The notes under the pieces: generated by a model
Database searches by the model: none
Told to the model about the DNA's origin: nothing
Seen by the model: only the letters and a program-made list of their open reading frames with translations
Part shown: piece after piece, positions 1 through 7,945 of the stretch
Position numbering within the stretch: the stretch's first letter is position 1
Layout of the letters: the number at the start of each line of letters is the position of its first letter
Position numbers and translations under genes: made by a program
DNA from: an uncultured Alphaproteobacteria bacterium
GTDB lineage: Bacteria; Pseudomonadota; Alphaproteobacteria; Rs-D84
NCBI GenBank assembly: GCA_944389685.1
Contig: CALXNF010000059.1
Span: forward strand, 1 to 12,670
Direction: 5' to 3'
DNA: 12,670 nt

Positions 1-54
1 TGGGTTTAAAATATTTAAATATAGGTGACCCCAAAGTCAAAATATTAAAAATTT

Positions 55-81
55 AAAAACCGCCTAAATGGCGGTTTTTTT
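55..81 (-). terminator. Intrinsic terminator of the tspO-like gene
   Basis: A ten-pair stem (55-64 with 70-79, containing AACCGCC/GGCGGTT) closes a five-base loop (65-69). In the minus direction the run of A on the plus strand before the stem becomes the U tract. The hairpin overlaps the stop codon of the TspO-like gene. It has T on its right side too, so it could act in both directions. Confidence 0.85.
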
Positions 82-550
82 AATTTAATAAAGATATGGC
101 TCCGTTCAAATACAATGCAAAAACTAACCAAACTAAATACGGCCAAACTAACCAATACGAAGCTTTACTAATCGTCTTAAACGTACGCATCATCCAAATA
201 GTAAAACCGGTTAAGACTATCAAAACTATCAAAGAAATACCAATCAGATGTAATCCGAAGAAGGTATAAGACCACAAAGCATTTAAAACGACATTTACCG
301 CAAAAAGCCAATAAGATTTTGCTTTACTATACTTTGTTTTATCTATGAAAATCATATATAAAGCCAGACCTAGCAGGAAATATAATATAGGCCAAACAAC
401 AGCAAAGACCCAACCGTCAGGCGTCAGAACAGACTTATTTAGTGCATTGTACCATATATCCGACATACCTGTTGGCGAAAACAACATACCGACAATACCA
501 GGTAAAAAAGATATAACCATAGCCAAAACAAACAGCCAAAACTTTTTCAT
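80..550 (-). CDS. tspO: TspO/MBR family membrane protein
   Basis: This 156-residue protein has the size and layout of the TspO/MBR (translocator protein, peripheral benzodiazepine receptor-like) family: five hydrophobic helices at about 3-24, 46-68, 80-98, 102-121 and 132-153. Family landmarks visible are TPDGWVF followed by VVWPILYFLLG (43-61), LNALWSYTFFG (89-99) and WPYLVWLVFALYLNG (136-150). Family members bind porphyrins, sterols or other small hydrophobic ligands in the membrane; in bacteria the role is mostly stress or tetrapyrrole related, and which applies here cannot be read. The start is supported by an AAAGGGGG ribosome site about seven bases upstream. A TATACT -10 box lies about 35 bases above the start, but no clear -35 is seen. 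The gene stands alone, divergent from the tRNA gene. Confidence 0.9.
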   Translation of the reverse strand: MKKFWLFVLAMVISFLPGIVGMLFSPTGMSDIWYNALNKSVLTPDGWVFAVVWPILYFLLGLALYMIFIDKTKYSKAKSYWLFAVNVVLNALWSYTFFGLHLIGISLIVLIVLTGFTIWMMRTFKTISKASYWLVWPYLVWLVFALYLNGAISLLN

Positions 551-635
551 AAAAGCCCCCTTTAATTAACACGAGGCCAGTATAACATAAAACAGCAGTA
601 TCCCCCACAGGAACGATTTCCCAACAAACTGGAAC

Positions 636-664
636 TTGAAATTTTAATAATAATGTTATAAAAT
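636..664 (+). promoter_or_regulatory. Probable sigma70 promoter of tRNA-Arg
   Basis: TTGAAA (636-641) and TAAAAT (659-664) are 17 bases apart; TATAAA at 657-662 is an alternative -10 with a 15-base spacer. Transcription would start a few bases before the tRNA 5' end at 674, leaving a very short leader. Confidence 0.55.
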
Positions 665-673
665 TGTGCAGAT

Positions 674-750
674 GCGCCCTTAGCCCAGCTGGATAGAGCA
701 TCGGATTTCTAATCCGCAGGTCGCAGGTTCGAATCCTGCAGGGCGCGCCA
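674..750 (+). tRNA. tRNA-Arg, anticodon UCU
   Basis: The full cloverleaf can be drawn. The seven-pair acceptor stem is GCGCCCT (674-680) with AGGGCGC (740-746). The D arm has GCCC...GAGC with the usual AGCTGGATA loop. The anticodon stem CGGA/TCCG closes the loop TTTCTAA, giving anticodon TCT. The T arm is GCAGG/CCTGC around TTCGAAT, and a discriminator G is followed by an encoded CCA (748-750). It reads AGA codons, which are common in this AT-rich genome. There is no terminator between it and the gene that begins at 771, so the two probably share a transcript and the tRNA 3' end would be made by nuclease processing. Confidence 0.97.
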
Positions 751-770
751 GAAAACTTATAAGAAGCCGA

Positions 771-1553
771 ATGAAACAAACAAAGCTTATTATTTCACTA
801 ACAACTTTTTCTAAGCGTATTGATACTGTACATATTGTAATACAATCTCTTTTGAAACAAACAATCAAACCAGATAAGATCGTATTATATTTATCTCTTG
901 TAGAGTTTCCAGACAAAGTACTACCGAAACAACTAACAGACCTACAAAACGAAATTTTTGAAATACGTTTTGTTCCTAACAATATAAAATCATACAAAAA
1001 ACTAATATATGCTCTTAAAGAATATCCCGACGCAAACATCATAACCGTTGATGACGACGTTATATACCCAAGGAATCTTGTAAAGTCATTACTAAAAGCC
1101 CATAAAAAACACCCCTACGATATATGCGCAAATAGAATACGAGAAATAAATATAAAAGACGGGGAAATTGAACCTTATTATAAATGGCATTTATCTGAGC
1201 GCAGAAAACTATTCGGACATAAGATATCGAGAAAATTTTCAAACCTACAAATCGGGGTTGGCGGGGTTCTTTATCCTCCGAAATCCCTTCATCCTGATGT
1301 AATCAAAGAAGAAATTTTCACAAAAATTTGCGAATATCAAGACGATTTATGGTTCTGGGCGATGGCAGTTCATAATGGCACGAATATATCAGCGACCAAA
1401 TTTGGTTGCGACATATCTAACGTCATAGAATCCACACAAAAATATGGGCTATTTTCAACAATAAACGGAGCTAAAAATAGTCCTAATGATGTCGCGATAC
1501 AGGAAATAATAAAAAAGTACCCAGACATTATAGAAAAAATTATTTACGCATAA
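771..1553 (+). CDS. Glycosyltransferase-like protein (GT2-like fold)
   Basis: The protein has 260 residues and no membrane segment. The N-terminus (LIISLTTFSKR, residues 6-16) followed by SLLKQTIKPDKIVLYLS (26-42) is the opening of small bacterial glycosyltransferases that hold a nucleotide sugar in a Rossmann-like fold. ITVDDDV (91-97) supplies the DXD-type metal and nucleotide-sugar site. A GVGGVLYPP segment (about 162-170) and EYQDDLWFW (about 188-196) fit the acceptor or catalytic half of the same family. The likely role is adding a sugar to a surface polysaccharide, lipid or protein; donor and acceptor cannot be told. The start lies 20 bases after the tRNA CCA, and only a weak GAAG precedes the ATG. 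No polysaccharide genes are nearby, so it is an orphan, possibly inserted behind the tRNA. Confidence 0.75.
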   Translation: MKQTKLIISLTTFSKRIDTVHIVIQSLLKQTIKPDKIVLYLSLVEFPDKVLPKQLTDLQNEIFEIRFVPNNIKSYKKLIYALKEYPDANIITVDDDVIYPRNLVKSLLKAHKKHPYDICANRIREINIKDGEIEPYYKWHLSERRKLFGHKISRKFSNLQIGVGGVLYPPKSLHPDVIKEEIFTKICEYQDDLWFWAMAVHNGTNISATKFGCDISNVIESTQKYGLFSTINGAKNSPNDVAIQEIIKKYPDIIEKIIYA

Positions 1554-1689
1554 AACAAATTATATTATAAAAACCTTATCCATTATTAAGAAAAAGCTTT
1601 ATCTTATTTGATGCGGGCTTAGTAAAACATAATACCGTAAATTTAATCGATATATACAAGTTAAATTAAATATTTTACTTTTAGCAAGA

Positions 1690-1718
1690 AAAAGCCCCCT
1701 CATTTATTGAGGGGGGGG
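1690..1718 (-). terminator. Intrinsic terminator of the HdeD-like gene
   Basis: CCCCCTCA (1695-1702) pairs with TGAGGGGG (1708-1715) around a five-base loop. On the minus strand the stem is followed by CTTTTTCTT. It sits about 20 bases after the stop codon at 1736. Confidence 0.85.
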
Positions 1719-1735
1719 ACTAGAATTAATAAAAC

Positions 1736-2320
1736 TTATACTAATTTTTTCAACCGCAATAATTCTATATACATATATACATCGGCGGCAGCATACAGCA
1801 ACAACGTTATTGCTAAGTAATATACCATTACAACCGCCCCTGCTACAGGATATACAAGTAATAAAACCGCCAGAGCAATCAATATAACAGACATAATTAA
1901 ATCAAACCAATAATGTCCAAACTTTGCACGTATCATATTTATAGAAAATATCAAAGCCCGCAAAGATTTGAATAAGAATAATAAAACGAACACATATACC
2001 AGACTTATAATTGAACCAACCGGATAAATACAAAATATTACCCCCAAAACAACGTTTACAAGACCAAAAACGACATCAAACCAACCTCCTCCCATGTCAC
2101 GGGAAACAATAAAACCCGCAATTGTACGGTATAATCCAAATACCACAAGAGCAATTCCTATGACAAAAGTTAGTGCGGTTAAAATTGCAACCGGTTTAAA
2201 AAACATAAATATCGCAGCTATTCCAAATAATAGAGCTTCACATATCAACAATGGGGCACTTTGATTATACAAACGTTTAACCGATGCTGTTATAGAATTT
2301 GTTTTCTTCGTTTTTGGCAT
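1736..2320 (-). CDS. HdeD/DUF308-type six-helix membrane protein
   Basis: The protein has 194 residues from the chosen start, with six hydrophobic segments at about 22-40, 45-66, 83-100, 103-125, 137-158 and 160-182. The GGGWFDVVFGLVNVVLGV stretch (77-94) and its weaker echo HYWFDLIMSVILIALAVLL (137-155), each followed by a YP pair, show the internal duplication typical of HdeD/DUF308 proteins. In E. coli HdeD is tied to acid resistance; the function in other bacteria is unknown and may differ. An upstream ATG at 2344 is in frame, but the AGAAGGAG ribosome site (2328-2335) lies inside that extension, seven bases before the ATG at 2320, so 2320 is the better start. It has its own promoter and terminator and stands alone. 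Confidence 0.82.
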   Translation of the reverse strand: MPKTKKTNSITASVKRLYNQSAPLLICEALLFGIAAIFMFFKPVAILTALTFVIGIALVVFGLYRTIAGFIVSRDMGGGWFDVVFGLVNVVLGVIFCIYPVGSIISLVYVFVLLFLFKSLRALIFSINMIRAKFGHYWFDLIMSVILIALAVLLLVYPVAGAVVMVYYLAITLLLYAAADVYMYIELLRLKKLV

Positions 2321-2355
2321 TTCTATTCTCCTTCTACATAACATTTTACGTTTTA

Positions 2356-2383
2356 ATTATAATGAATTTAAATGAAAATTCAA
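2356..2383 (-). promoter_or_regulatory. Sigma70-like promoter of the HdeD-like gene
   Basis: On the minus strand TTGAAT (2378-2383) and a consensus TATAAT (2356-2361) are 16 bases apart. Transcription would start near 2350, about 30 bases above the start codon at 2320. Confidence 0.65.
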
Positions 2384-2417
2384 TAACAGTATACATACGT
2401 AACAGTAGGAAAGTTTT

Positions 2418-2939
2418 TTAATACCTATTTGTTCTTTGTTCCCAACCATTTTTAGAGGTTATCCAATTTGGTGTCTTTTTTAAGTATTCAAGTCTAACAC
2501 GTCTTAAAACTTCCATGAAAGAATCAACGTTAACTTCAGAGATGGAATTTAATTTTTCTATTGTTGCATTTCCTATAACCCCATCAATCTTTAATTTCGC
2601 GTTCAAATATTCGTTTAACGCACGTTGAACTGTAACCCCTGCACCGCCCATAACATTCATATCAAAAACAGCTTTTTTAATACGAAAGTTCCTAATTTTT
2701 GGAATCATTGTATTGTCCCAATATAAATTTTTATATATTTCTTTGGCCTGATTAAGCTGTAAATTTTTAACAGTTTTCGGGAACCCTTTACTTGGATTCA
2801 AGGTATTGTAATAATCCAAAGTTTTTTGTTGAATCCCCATATTTGTGGGCATATCTTTTACTTGATTTAAGCCATCTGTATAGCCGCCCTCGTTCAAAAA
2901 AACTTCTTTTATAATAAAATCAAAAATTTCATCGTTCAT
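2418..2939 (-). CDS. GH108-type lysozyme (endolysin-like, with peptidoglycan-binding end)
   Basis: The protein has 173 residues. NEGGYTDG (16-23) matches the catalytic glutamate motif (E17) of the glycosyl hydrolase 108 family of N-acetylmuramidases. TNMGIQQKTL (32-41), AKEIYKNLYWD (65-75) and VFDMNVMGGAG (91-101) are further family blocks. IDGVIGNATIEKLN (118-131) is the DGxIGxxT core of the C-terminal peptidoglycan-binding domain, and the ending NGWEQRTNRY is usual. It should cut glycan strands of peptidoglycan. No signal peptide is seen, so it is either a phage-type lysin that needs a holin or other export route, or it is used inside the cell. The frame stays open to an ATG at 2999, but GGGAGA sits seven bases before the ATG at 2939 and the longer version would run through a hairpin and almost to the start of transcription, so 2939 is chosen. 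No other phage gene is adjacent. Confidence 0.88.
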   Translation of the reverse strand: MNDEIFDFIIKEVFLNEGGYTDGLNQVKDMPTNMGIQQKTLDYYNTLNPSKGFPKTVKNLQLNQAKEIYKNLYWDNTMIPKIRNFRIKKAVFDMNVMGGAGVTVQRALNEYLNAKLKIDGVIGNATIEKLNSISEVNVDSFMEVLRRVRLEYLKKTPNWITSKNGWEQRTNRY

Positions 2940-2972
2940 ATAATCATCTCCCGCTAAAAAATATTTGTTTAA

Positions 2973-3001
2973 ATAAAAAAACGCGGATGAAATATCCACG
3001 T
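2973..3001 (-). terminator. Terminator-like hairpin in the lysozyme leader
   Basis: On the minus-strand RNA an eight-pair stem (2994-3001 with 2981-2988, one G-U pair) closes a five-base loop and is followed by seven U. It lies downstream of the 604-residue gene and could be its terminator. It also lies about 8 bases after the predicted start of the lysozyme transcript, so it may attenuate that gene. Confidence 0.7.
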
Positions 3002-3015
3002 TCTTTATTTATAAC

Positions 3016-3044
3016 ATTATACCATAAAAACAAAGAAAAATCAA
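3016..3044 (-). promoter_or_regulatory. Sigma70-like promoter of the lysozyme gene
   Basis: TTGATT (minus strand, 3039-3044) and consensus TATAAT (3016-3021) are exactly 17 bases apart. The expected start of transcription is near 3009, just before the hairpin at 2981-3001. Confidence 0.7.
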
Positions 3045-3058
3045 TTTATAACCTGTTG

Positions 3059-4873
3059 TTATCTTTTTTCATTTCCTTGTTTACCCATATATCTTTTAAG
3101 AACTTCAAAAGTTCTTTTGGCTATTTCAATATTTTGTTCTAATAATTGTTTGTCTTCCAATTTTCCTGCCAATATCCTAGCTAATTCAATACTTCTTATA
3201 GTATCTGTTTCATAAACCAACTGTTGTTTCAAATTCATAATATCTTTATTTAGCAAATCAAAAACATCTGTTAATTCGTAACTGGCTTGATATAAAATAT
3301 CAGATGTATCCTGCTTTTTAGGTATTCTTGGTCTTCCTTTCTTTACGGGTACAGGTACAACTGTTTCTGTTTTTTCTACAACAGTTTCAGCCCCGCTTTC
3401 GACGGCATGGCTTTCAACTATAGCCTGTTCTTCAGTCACATCTTTTTCTGTTTTCCCCAAGAACTTATTATCTATGTTATCTGAGCCATTTTCTTCTATG
3501 ACCACCTTTTCTTCCTGTTTTTGCTCAGGCACATCTGGTTTCCCATATTCAAAATCGGCTAACAAAGTATCCACGTCTAAATAATCTTGTTTTTTTCTAT
3601 TAAAGCCTTCGTTGGTAGAATCTCTTAAATCAGTTGAAGATATAGTATAATTATATAAAGTCTTATTTTTCCCATCCCCATGGTTTGCGAAAAACGCAGA
3701 GGCGACTAAATTTCCACCAGGAATTATACACCAAACCACACGAGGTCTATTATTACCTCTACCGAACCCCTGCGTAATATAACAAGAATTTTTAAGCTCT
3801 AAATTAGGTACCAACTTAAGTTCCCCGTCTTTAATACATGCAACTCTATTGGCACCTATTCTTGAATCCTTTTGAAGCGGATTTAAGTTCACATCACTTA
3901 TGTTTTTTAAAAACTCTATCAATGCCGCCTTATTATTTTTACACGCCTTACATACTTGTCCCCAAATGCGTTTATCAAAAAACTTTTTAATATTTATCAC
4001 TTTAAAATCTTCTAAAGCAGCTTCTTTCACAGGACGTTTAACGATCTGCTCTTTTTTATCTTTCTCCGCCGGTGCTTTAACTGGTTTACCAACCTCTTCT
4101 TTCTCTGCGTCATTTTCTTGAATAAGCAAAGCCAAAGCAACGTCTTGAATTTTATCTTCCGGTAAATAGTTATGTAAACTACCCCACTGCGGATCGTCAC
4201 TATGAGCATATAAAAAAGTTTTTATTGCTTTTTTTAAATCTTTCACACTTATTTCTTTAAAATCTGGAAATTTTTTTAATTCATTAGCCACTTCGAGTAA
4301 ACTCAAATACCCTTCTTTTTTACCTTTTGTTTGTATATTATAAGTTGAAGTTTCGCGTTTATTAGTCTTTTCTATTTTTTTATTTTTCTCACTAATAATT
4401 TTTTCAATTACTTCTCTTAATTTCAACGTATCGGTTTTTCCTATAATTTCCAAACCAGGGAAATTTCTTATAAAATCTTGTGCGAATGCTAAGTCAACAG
4501 CACTCTTTTTTACAGCGTTGATTATAGAATTTCTTACGAAAACATGCTTAACAGAGTCAGGTAAAATATTTTGCAAAACCCCTAAATCATTAAAAGAATA
4601 AAAACATTTTAAAGAAGTTATTCCTCTTGGCAAAACTGTTCCTTCAGAAATAGAAAAACTAGAGCAATCTAAACCCCCGTTTATTTCCACCTTTGAAAAA
4701 TCTGGCAAAGGTTTACCTTTCCCATTACCCAAATCCACATCTGTGTTAATTATGATTTTATCAAAATCAATTGAAGCCAAATTTAACAAATCAACCCGTT
4801 CAAGAGTCGCAACTTCTTGCCCGTCAACCTGCCTTATCACAGATGCATCACAAAAACATGACATTCTGGTCAT
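3059..4873 (-). CDS. 604-residue protein of unknown function, LRR-like start, basic AT-hook-like motif and coiled-coil end
   Basis: I do not recognise this gene as a whole. Residues about 50-120 carry a loose leucine-rich-repeat-like pattern (LPDFSKV, LDCSSFSI, LPRGITSL, LPDSVKHV) similar to short LRR-like repeats I associate with gut alphaproteobacterial proteins. A lysine-rich linker follows (about 160-190), then a helical part with YLSLLEVANELKKFP, and a second charged linker near 255-290. A folded domain of about 130 residues (roughly 290-430) contains CKAC and the aromatic stretch PRVVWCIIPGGN. A Glu/Val-rich linker leads to KKGRPRIPKKQ (511-521), which resembles an AT-hook, and the last 80 residues look like a coiled coil. 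There is no signal peptide or membrane helix. The start is supported by AAAGGA eight bases upstream. DNA binding is only an inference from the basic motif. Confidence 0.7.
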   Translation of the reverse strand: MTRMSCFCDASVIRQVDGQEVATLERVDLLNLASIDFDKIIINTDVDLGNGKGKPLPDFSKVEINGGLDCSSFSISEGTVLPRGITSLKCFYSFNDLGVLQNILPDSVKHVFVRNSIINAVKKSAVDLAFAQDFIRNFPGLEIIGKTDTLKLREVIEKIISEKNKKIEKTNKRETSTYNIQTKGKKEGYLSLLEVANELKKFPDFKEISVKDLKKAIKTFLYAHSDDPQWGSLHNYLPEDKIQDVALALLIQENDAEKEEVGKPVKAPAEKDKKEQIVKRPVKEAALEDFKVINIKKFFDKRIWGQVCKACKNNKAALIEFLKNISDVNLNPLQKDSRIGANRVACIKDGELKLVPNLELKNSCYITQGFGRGNNRPRVVWCIIPGGNLVASAFFANHGDGKNKTLYNYTISSTDLRDSTNEGFNRKKQDYLDVDTLLADFEYGKPDVPEQKQEEKVVIEENGSDNIDNKFLGKTEKDVTEEQAIVESHAVESGAETVVEKTETVVPVPVKKGRPRIPKKQDTSDILYQASYELTDVFDLLNKDIMNLKQQLVYETDTIRSIELARILAGKLEDKQLLEQNIEIAKRTFEVLKRYMGKQGNEKR

Positions 4874-4885
4874 TTTGCTATTCCT

Positions 4886-4902
4886 TTATTTTGACAAAAT
4901 AA
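4886..4902. promoter_or_regulatory. 17-base palindrome, candidate operator
   Basis: TTATTTTGACAAAATAA is a perfect eight-base inverted repeat around one central A. It overlaps the -10 box (4899-4904) and the predicted start of transcription of the 604-residue gene, a position where a repressor would block transcription. It is AT-rich, so chance cannot be excluded. Confidence 0.45.
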
Positions 4903-4926
4903 TAGCACAAATTTTAAAATTGTCAA
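4899..4926 (-). promoter_or_regulatory. Strong sigma70-like promoter of the 604-residue gene
   Basis: On the minus strand a consensus TTGACA (4921-4926) and TATTAT (4899-4904) are 16 bases apart. Transcription would start near 4892, about 20 bases above the ATG at 4873. Confidence 0.75.
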
Positions 4927-5130
4927 TAAAATATAATAATGCTTCTACTGATTTCAAATTCAATAATTGAATGCAAATTCTGTAAAAACACCAAGATTAC
5001 ATATTTATTCTAGCTCACCGGAACGAAAACACACAAATTAAAGAATTATAACCAACCAACGATACAATCAACCAAGTTATCAAACAGATTCAGAAATTAA
5101 CTATAAAAACACTTAAAGATTCCATAAATA

Positions 5131-5155
5131 ATAAAAATCCCTGTTTTTACAGAGA
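5131..5155 (-). terminator. Intrinsic terminator of valS
   Basis: On the minus strand a seven-pair stem (5149-5155 with 5138-5144, one G-U pair) closes an AAAA loop and is followed by TTTTTATT. It begins a few bases after the valS stop codon. I see no gene or other clear signal between here and the promoter at 4899-4926. Confidence 0.8.
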
Positions 5156-5161
5156 GTTTTA

Positions 5162-7735
5162 TTATTCAAGTTCTAACTTTTCTATATTCATATCCACATC
5201 TTGTACATGATATGTAATATCTTGCGTTATATTCAAAACATTCTTCAGGTCTTTTTGTGCCAAAGATATAAGTTTTATATCATCATCTCTTCCACAAACG
5301 ACCATTAATGTTATAGGATTCTTAATAGATTTTTGCTGTTCAGATTTTGTCTTGCGCACCTTTTCAACTATAGACACAACCGCATTGTACAAATCGCAAG
5401 ATTCAGCAAAAGATTCGGACCTTGGGTATGAACACAAGTGTACAGAAGCAGTGTCTCTTCCCCATACTCTTGCCTGATAAACTTCTTCTGTAATAAAAAC
5501 CAAGAAAGGCGCAAACATTAAACAGAACAAATCTATCGAAAACATCAAAGCTGAAACAGCAGATTTATTTTCTGTACTATATGCACGCCCTTTAACGATT
5601 TCTAGATAGTTATCACAGAAATCCCAGAATAATTTTTCCGTAGTTTCTAAAGCACCGGAATAGTCGTTCGTTTCAAACAAAGCACGTGCAGTTTTTATAC
5701 CGACCATAATCTTTTCAATCCAAGAACGGTCTATGGCATCTTTGATATTAGAAACGTAATCTTCAGAAAGGTCTATTCCGCTTTGGGCAACGATATTAAA
5801 CACGAATTTAGACGCATTAAAGAATTTATTACACAGTTTTTTACCCTGATCCATAACCTTTTCTTCAAACAACGCATCTATACCGAGACGCGCGCGCCCT
5901 GCCCAATATCTAACTGCATCCGACGAATATTTTTCAATCAGGTTCATCGGCGTTGTAACGTTTCCTTTTGACTTACTCATCTTCTTTCTGTCTGGATCCA
6001 AAACAAAGCCGCTAATATGCGCTTCTTTCCATGGGATTTTATTTTCCAGCGCATACGCTTTCATTATCGTGTAAAAAGCCCACGTACGAATAATGTCATG
6101 CGCCTGCGGTCTGACGTCAAAAGGCAAAGAAATATCGCTACCAGCAGGTGCAAATTCCATGGCGATTTGGGGCGTCATAGAAGACGTTGCCCACGTATCC
6201 ATAATATCTTTTTCCCCTATGAAACCGTTCGGCATTCCACGTTGAGTTTCTTCAAATCCGTCTGGAACATCAATCATAGGGTCTATCGGTAAACGTTCAA
6301 TATCAGGATAAATCGGGTTAGAATAATCAGGATTACCGTTTTTATCCACATGATACCATACAGGGAACGGGACACCAAAGAATCGCTGTCTTGAAATGCA
6401 CCAATCTTGGTTTAAACCATTTACCCATGCCTCATACCTAGATTGCATATGTGCAGGATACCATTTAATTTTACGCCCCTGCTCAATTAATTCTTGTTTT
6501 ATGCGCAAAACATCAACAAACCATTGTCTGGAAGTCACGAACTCCAATGGTCTTACACCTTTTTCATAGAACTTAACAGGGTGCATCAATGGGCGAGGTT
6601 CAGCCATTAAATCGCCACTTTCTCGCAAAAACTCAACAATTTGCGCACGTGCTTTTTTTACGGGCAAACCAGATATCTTATCATAATAACTACGCGCCTT
6701 TTCTACATCCAAAGACACGAAATTACCCGTACCATATTCAACCGGCAACAAACACCCGTCTTTACCAACTATTTGCTTTATTGGTAAACCAGATTGTTTC
6801 CACCACGCAACGTCTGCGGCATCACCAAAAGTGCAAACCATCATAATACCAGTCCCCTTTTCTGGGTCTGCATGCTCAGACGGTACAATTGGCACAGGAA
6901 TATTAAACAAAGGAACAATTGCTGTTTTACCGAAAAACTTTTTATATCTTTCGTCATCGGGATGCGCAACAACGGCTATGCATGCTGGTAAAAACTCTGG
7001 ACGCGTCGTAGCAATTTTGAAGAACTCGCCTTCCTCGTCTTTAATAGAAAACTTAATATCATGAAAAAAGCCCGCTGTTTCTCTATCTTCTATTTCTGCC
7101 TGTGCGACAGCCGAATGAAAGTCAACATCCCACATAGTTGGTGCTTCTACAATTTTGCAAAAACCCTTTTTAACTAATTCCAAAAACGCTTTCTGAGAAA
7201 CTTTTATCGCTTTCGGAGAAATCGTAGAATACATCAAATTCCAATCATACGAATGACCTATACGACGGAAAATATCTTCAAAAACCTTTTCATCATTTTT
7301 CGTTAATATATTACATGTTTCTATAAAGTTTCTACGAGAGACGTGACGCAATTCTTTAACGTCTTCAACATGTTGCGGTACGAAATTTTCATCGTATGGT
7401 AAATCTGCGTCACAAGATATACCGTAATAATTCTGCACCCGACGTTCTGTTGGCAAACCGTTATCATCCCACCCAATAGGATAAAATATATTTTTCCCGT
7501 TCATTCTTTGCCAACGAACTTTAATATCTGTTTGAGTATAGCTCATAATATGTCCAATATGCAACGAACCAGATACTGTTGGTGGTGGGGTATCTACTAC
7601 ATAAGTATCATCTCTAGAGATATCTTTGTTATAAGAATATACTTTATTTTCATTCCAAAATTTCATACAGCGTTGTTCTAGGCTTAAAAAGTCCAACTTG
7701 CTATCTAGTTCTTTATTATCTTTATATTTAGCCAT
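5162..7735 (-). CDS. valS: Valyl-tRNA synthetase, archaeal/Rickettsia-like type
   Basis: This class I aminoacyl-tRNA synthetase (857 residues) joins valine to tRNA-Val in the cytoplasm. The HIGH motif is at 59-62 after PPPTVSGSL, and KMSKS is at 585-589. The editing (CP1) domain that removes mischarged threonine lies between, with TTRPEFLPACIAVVAHPDD near 244-262. The signature DDNGLPTERRV (90-100) and overall sequence resemble the short synthetases of Rickettsia and archaea rather than the longer E. coli type (951 residues); the C-terminal coiled-coil arm of the latter is not evident. The start has only a weak GGGA about nine bases upstream but aligns with the family N-terminus. It has its own promoter and terminator, so it is a single-gene unit. 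No T-box leader is present. All catalytic motifs look intact. Confidence 0.97.
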   Translation of the reverse strand: MAKYKDNKELDSKLDFLSLEQRCMKFWNENKVYSYNKDISRDDTYVVDTPPPTVSGSLHIGHIMSYTQTDIKVRWQRMNGKNIFYPIGWDDNGLPTERRVQNYYGISCDADLPYDENFVPQHVEDVKELRHVSRRNFIETCNILTKNDEKVFEDIFRRIGHSYDWNLMYSTISPKAIKVSQKAFLELVKKGFCKIVEAPTMWDVDFHSAVAQAEIEDRETAGFFHDIKFSIKDEEGEFFKIATTRPEFLPACIAVVAHPDDERYKKFFGKTAIVPLFNIPVPIVPSEHADPEKGTGIMMVCTFGDAADVAWWKQSGLPIKQIVGKDGCLLPVEYGTGNFVSLDVEKARSYYDKISGLPVKKARAQIVEFLRESGDLMAEPRPLMHPVKFYEKGVRPLEFVTSRQWFVDVLRIKQELIEQGRKIKWYPAHMQSRYEAWVNGLNQDWCISRQRFFGVPFPVWYHVDKNGNPDYSNPIYPDIERLPIDPMIDVPDGFEETQRGMPNGFIGEKDIMDTWATSSMTPQIAMEFAPAGSDISLPFDVRPQAHDIIRTWAFYTIMKAYALENKIPWKEAHISGFVLDPDRKKMSKSKGNVTTPMNLIEKYSSDAVRYWAGRARLGIDALFEEKVMDQGKKLCNKFFNASKFVFNIVAQSGIDLSEDYVSNIKDAIDRSWIEKIMVGIKTARALFETNDYSGALETTEKLFWDFCDNYLEIVKGRAYSTENKSAVSALMFSIDLFCLMFAPFLVFITEEVYQARVWGRDTASVHLCSYPRSESFAESCDLYNAVVSIVEKVRKTKSEQQKSIKNPITLMVVCGRDDDIKLISLAQKDLKNVLNITQDITYHVQDVDMNIEKLELE

Positions 7736-7774
7736 AGTAAAATCCCAATTACTTTAACAATAAATAGTTTTTTA

Positions 7775-7802
7775 ATTATAAATGAAAAAGTGCCAAAGTC
7801 AA
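7775..7802 (-). promoter_or_regulatory. Sigma70 promoter of valS
   Basis: TTGACT (minus strand, 7797-7802) and consensus TATAAT (7775-7780) are 16 bases apart. The leader would be about 35 bases long before the ATG at 7735. Confidence 0.75.
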
Positions 7803-7860
7803 TGCGTTTTGTGGCCTGGGACTTAATTTTACACTCAAAAAATATCAACAAAAATTAGGT

Positions 7861-7911
7861 AAAAAGAAAAATGCGACCAGCAATCTATTCAGAAAAGCCA
7901 AACCGCATTTT
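7861..7911 (-). terminator. Possible terminator of the four-cysteine gene (long loop)
   Basis: AAAATGCG (7868-7875) and CGCATTTT (7904-7911) can form an eight-pair stem, with U-rich sequence after it on the minus strand. The 28-base loop is long for an intrinsic terminator. Its place between the broken gene and the valS promoter fits. Confidence 0.35.
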
Positions 7912-7945
7912 ATTTGATTTCTATTTAGACAAATTAAGTTCTTTT

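Noticed and set aside
435..1042. Two minus-strand frames across the tRNA, with peptides such as CRIRTCDLRIRNP and ARPAGFEPATCGLE
   Set aside because: These peptides are well-known artefacts from translating the antisense of a tRNA gene; the tRNA itself is clear.
2940..2999. Longer start for the lysozyme giving 20 extra residues
   Set aside because: The extension runs through the leader hairpin to within about 10 bases of the predicted start of transcription, and a good ribosome site serves the inner ATG.
4743..4970. Plus-strand frame of 75 codons over the promoter of the 604-residue gene
   Set aside because: It overlaps a strong minus-strand promoter and coding start, has no ribosome site and no recognisable features.
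5783..7064. Several plus-strand open frames of 60-90 codons opposite valS
   Set aside because: They are shadows of a conserved gene on the other strand, have basic or odd composition and no ribosome sites.
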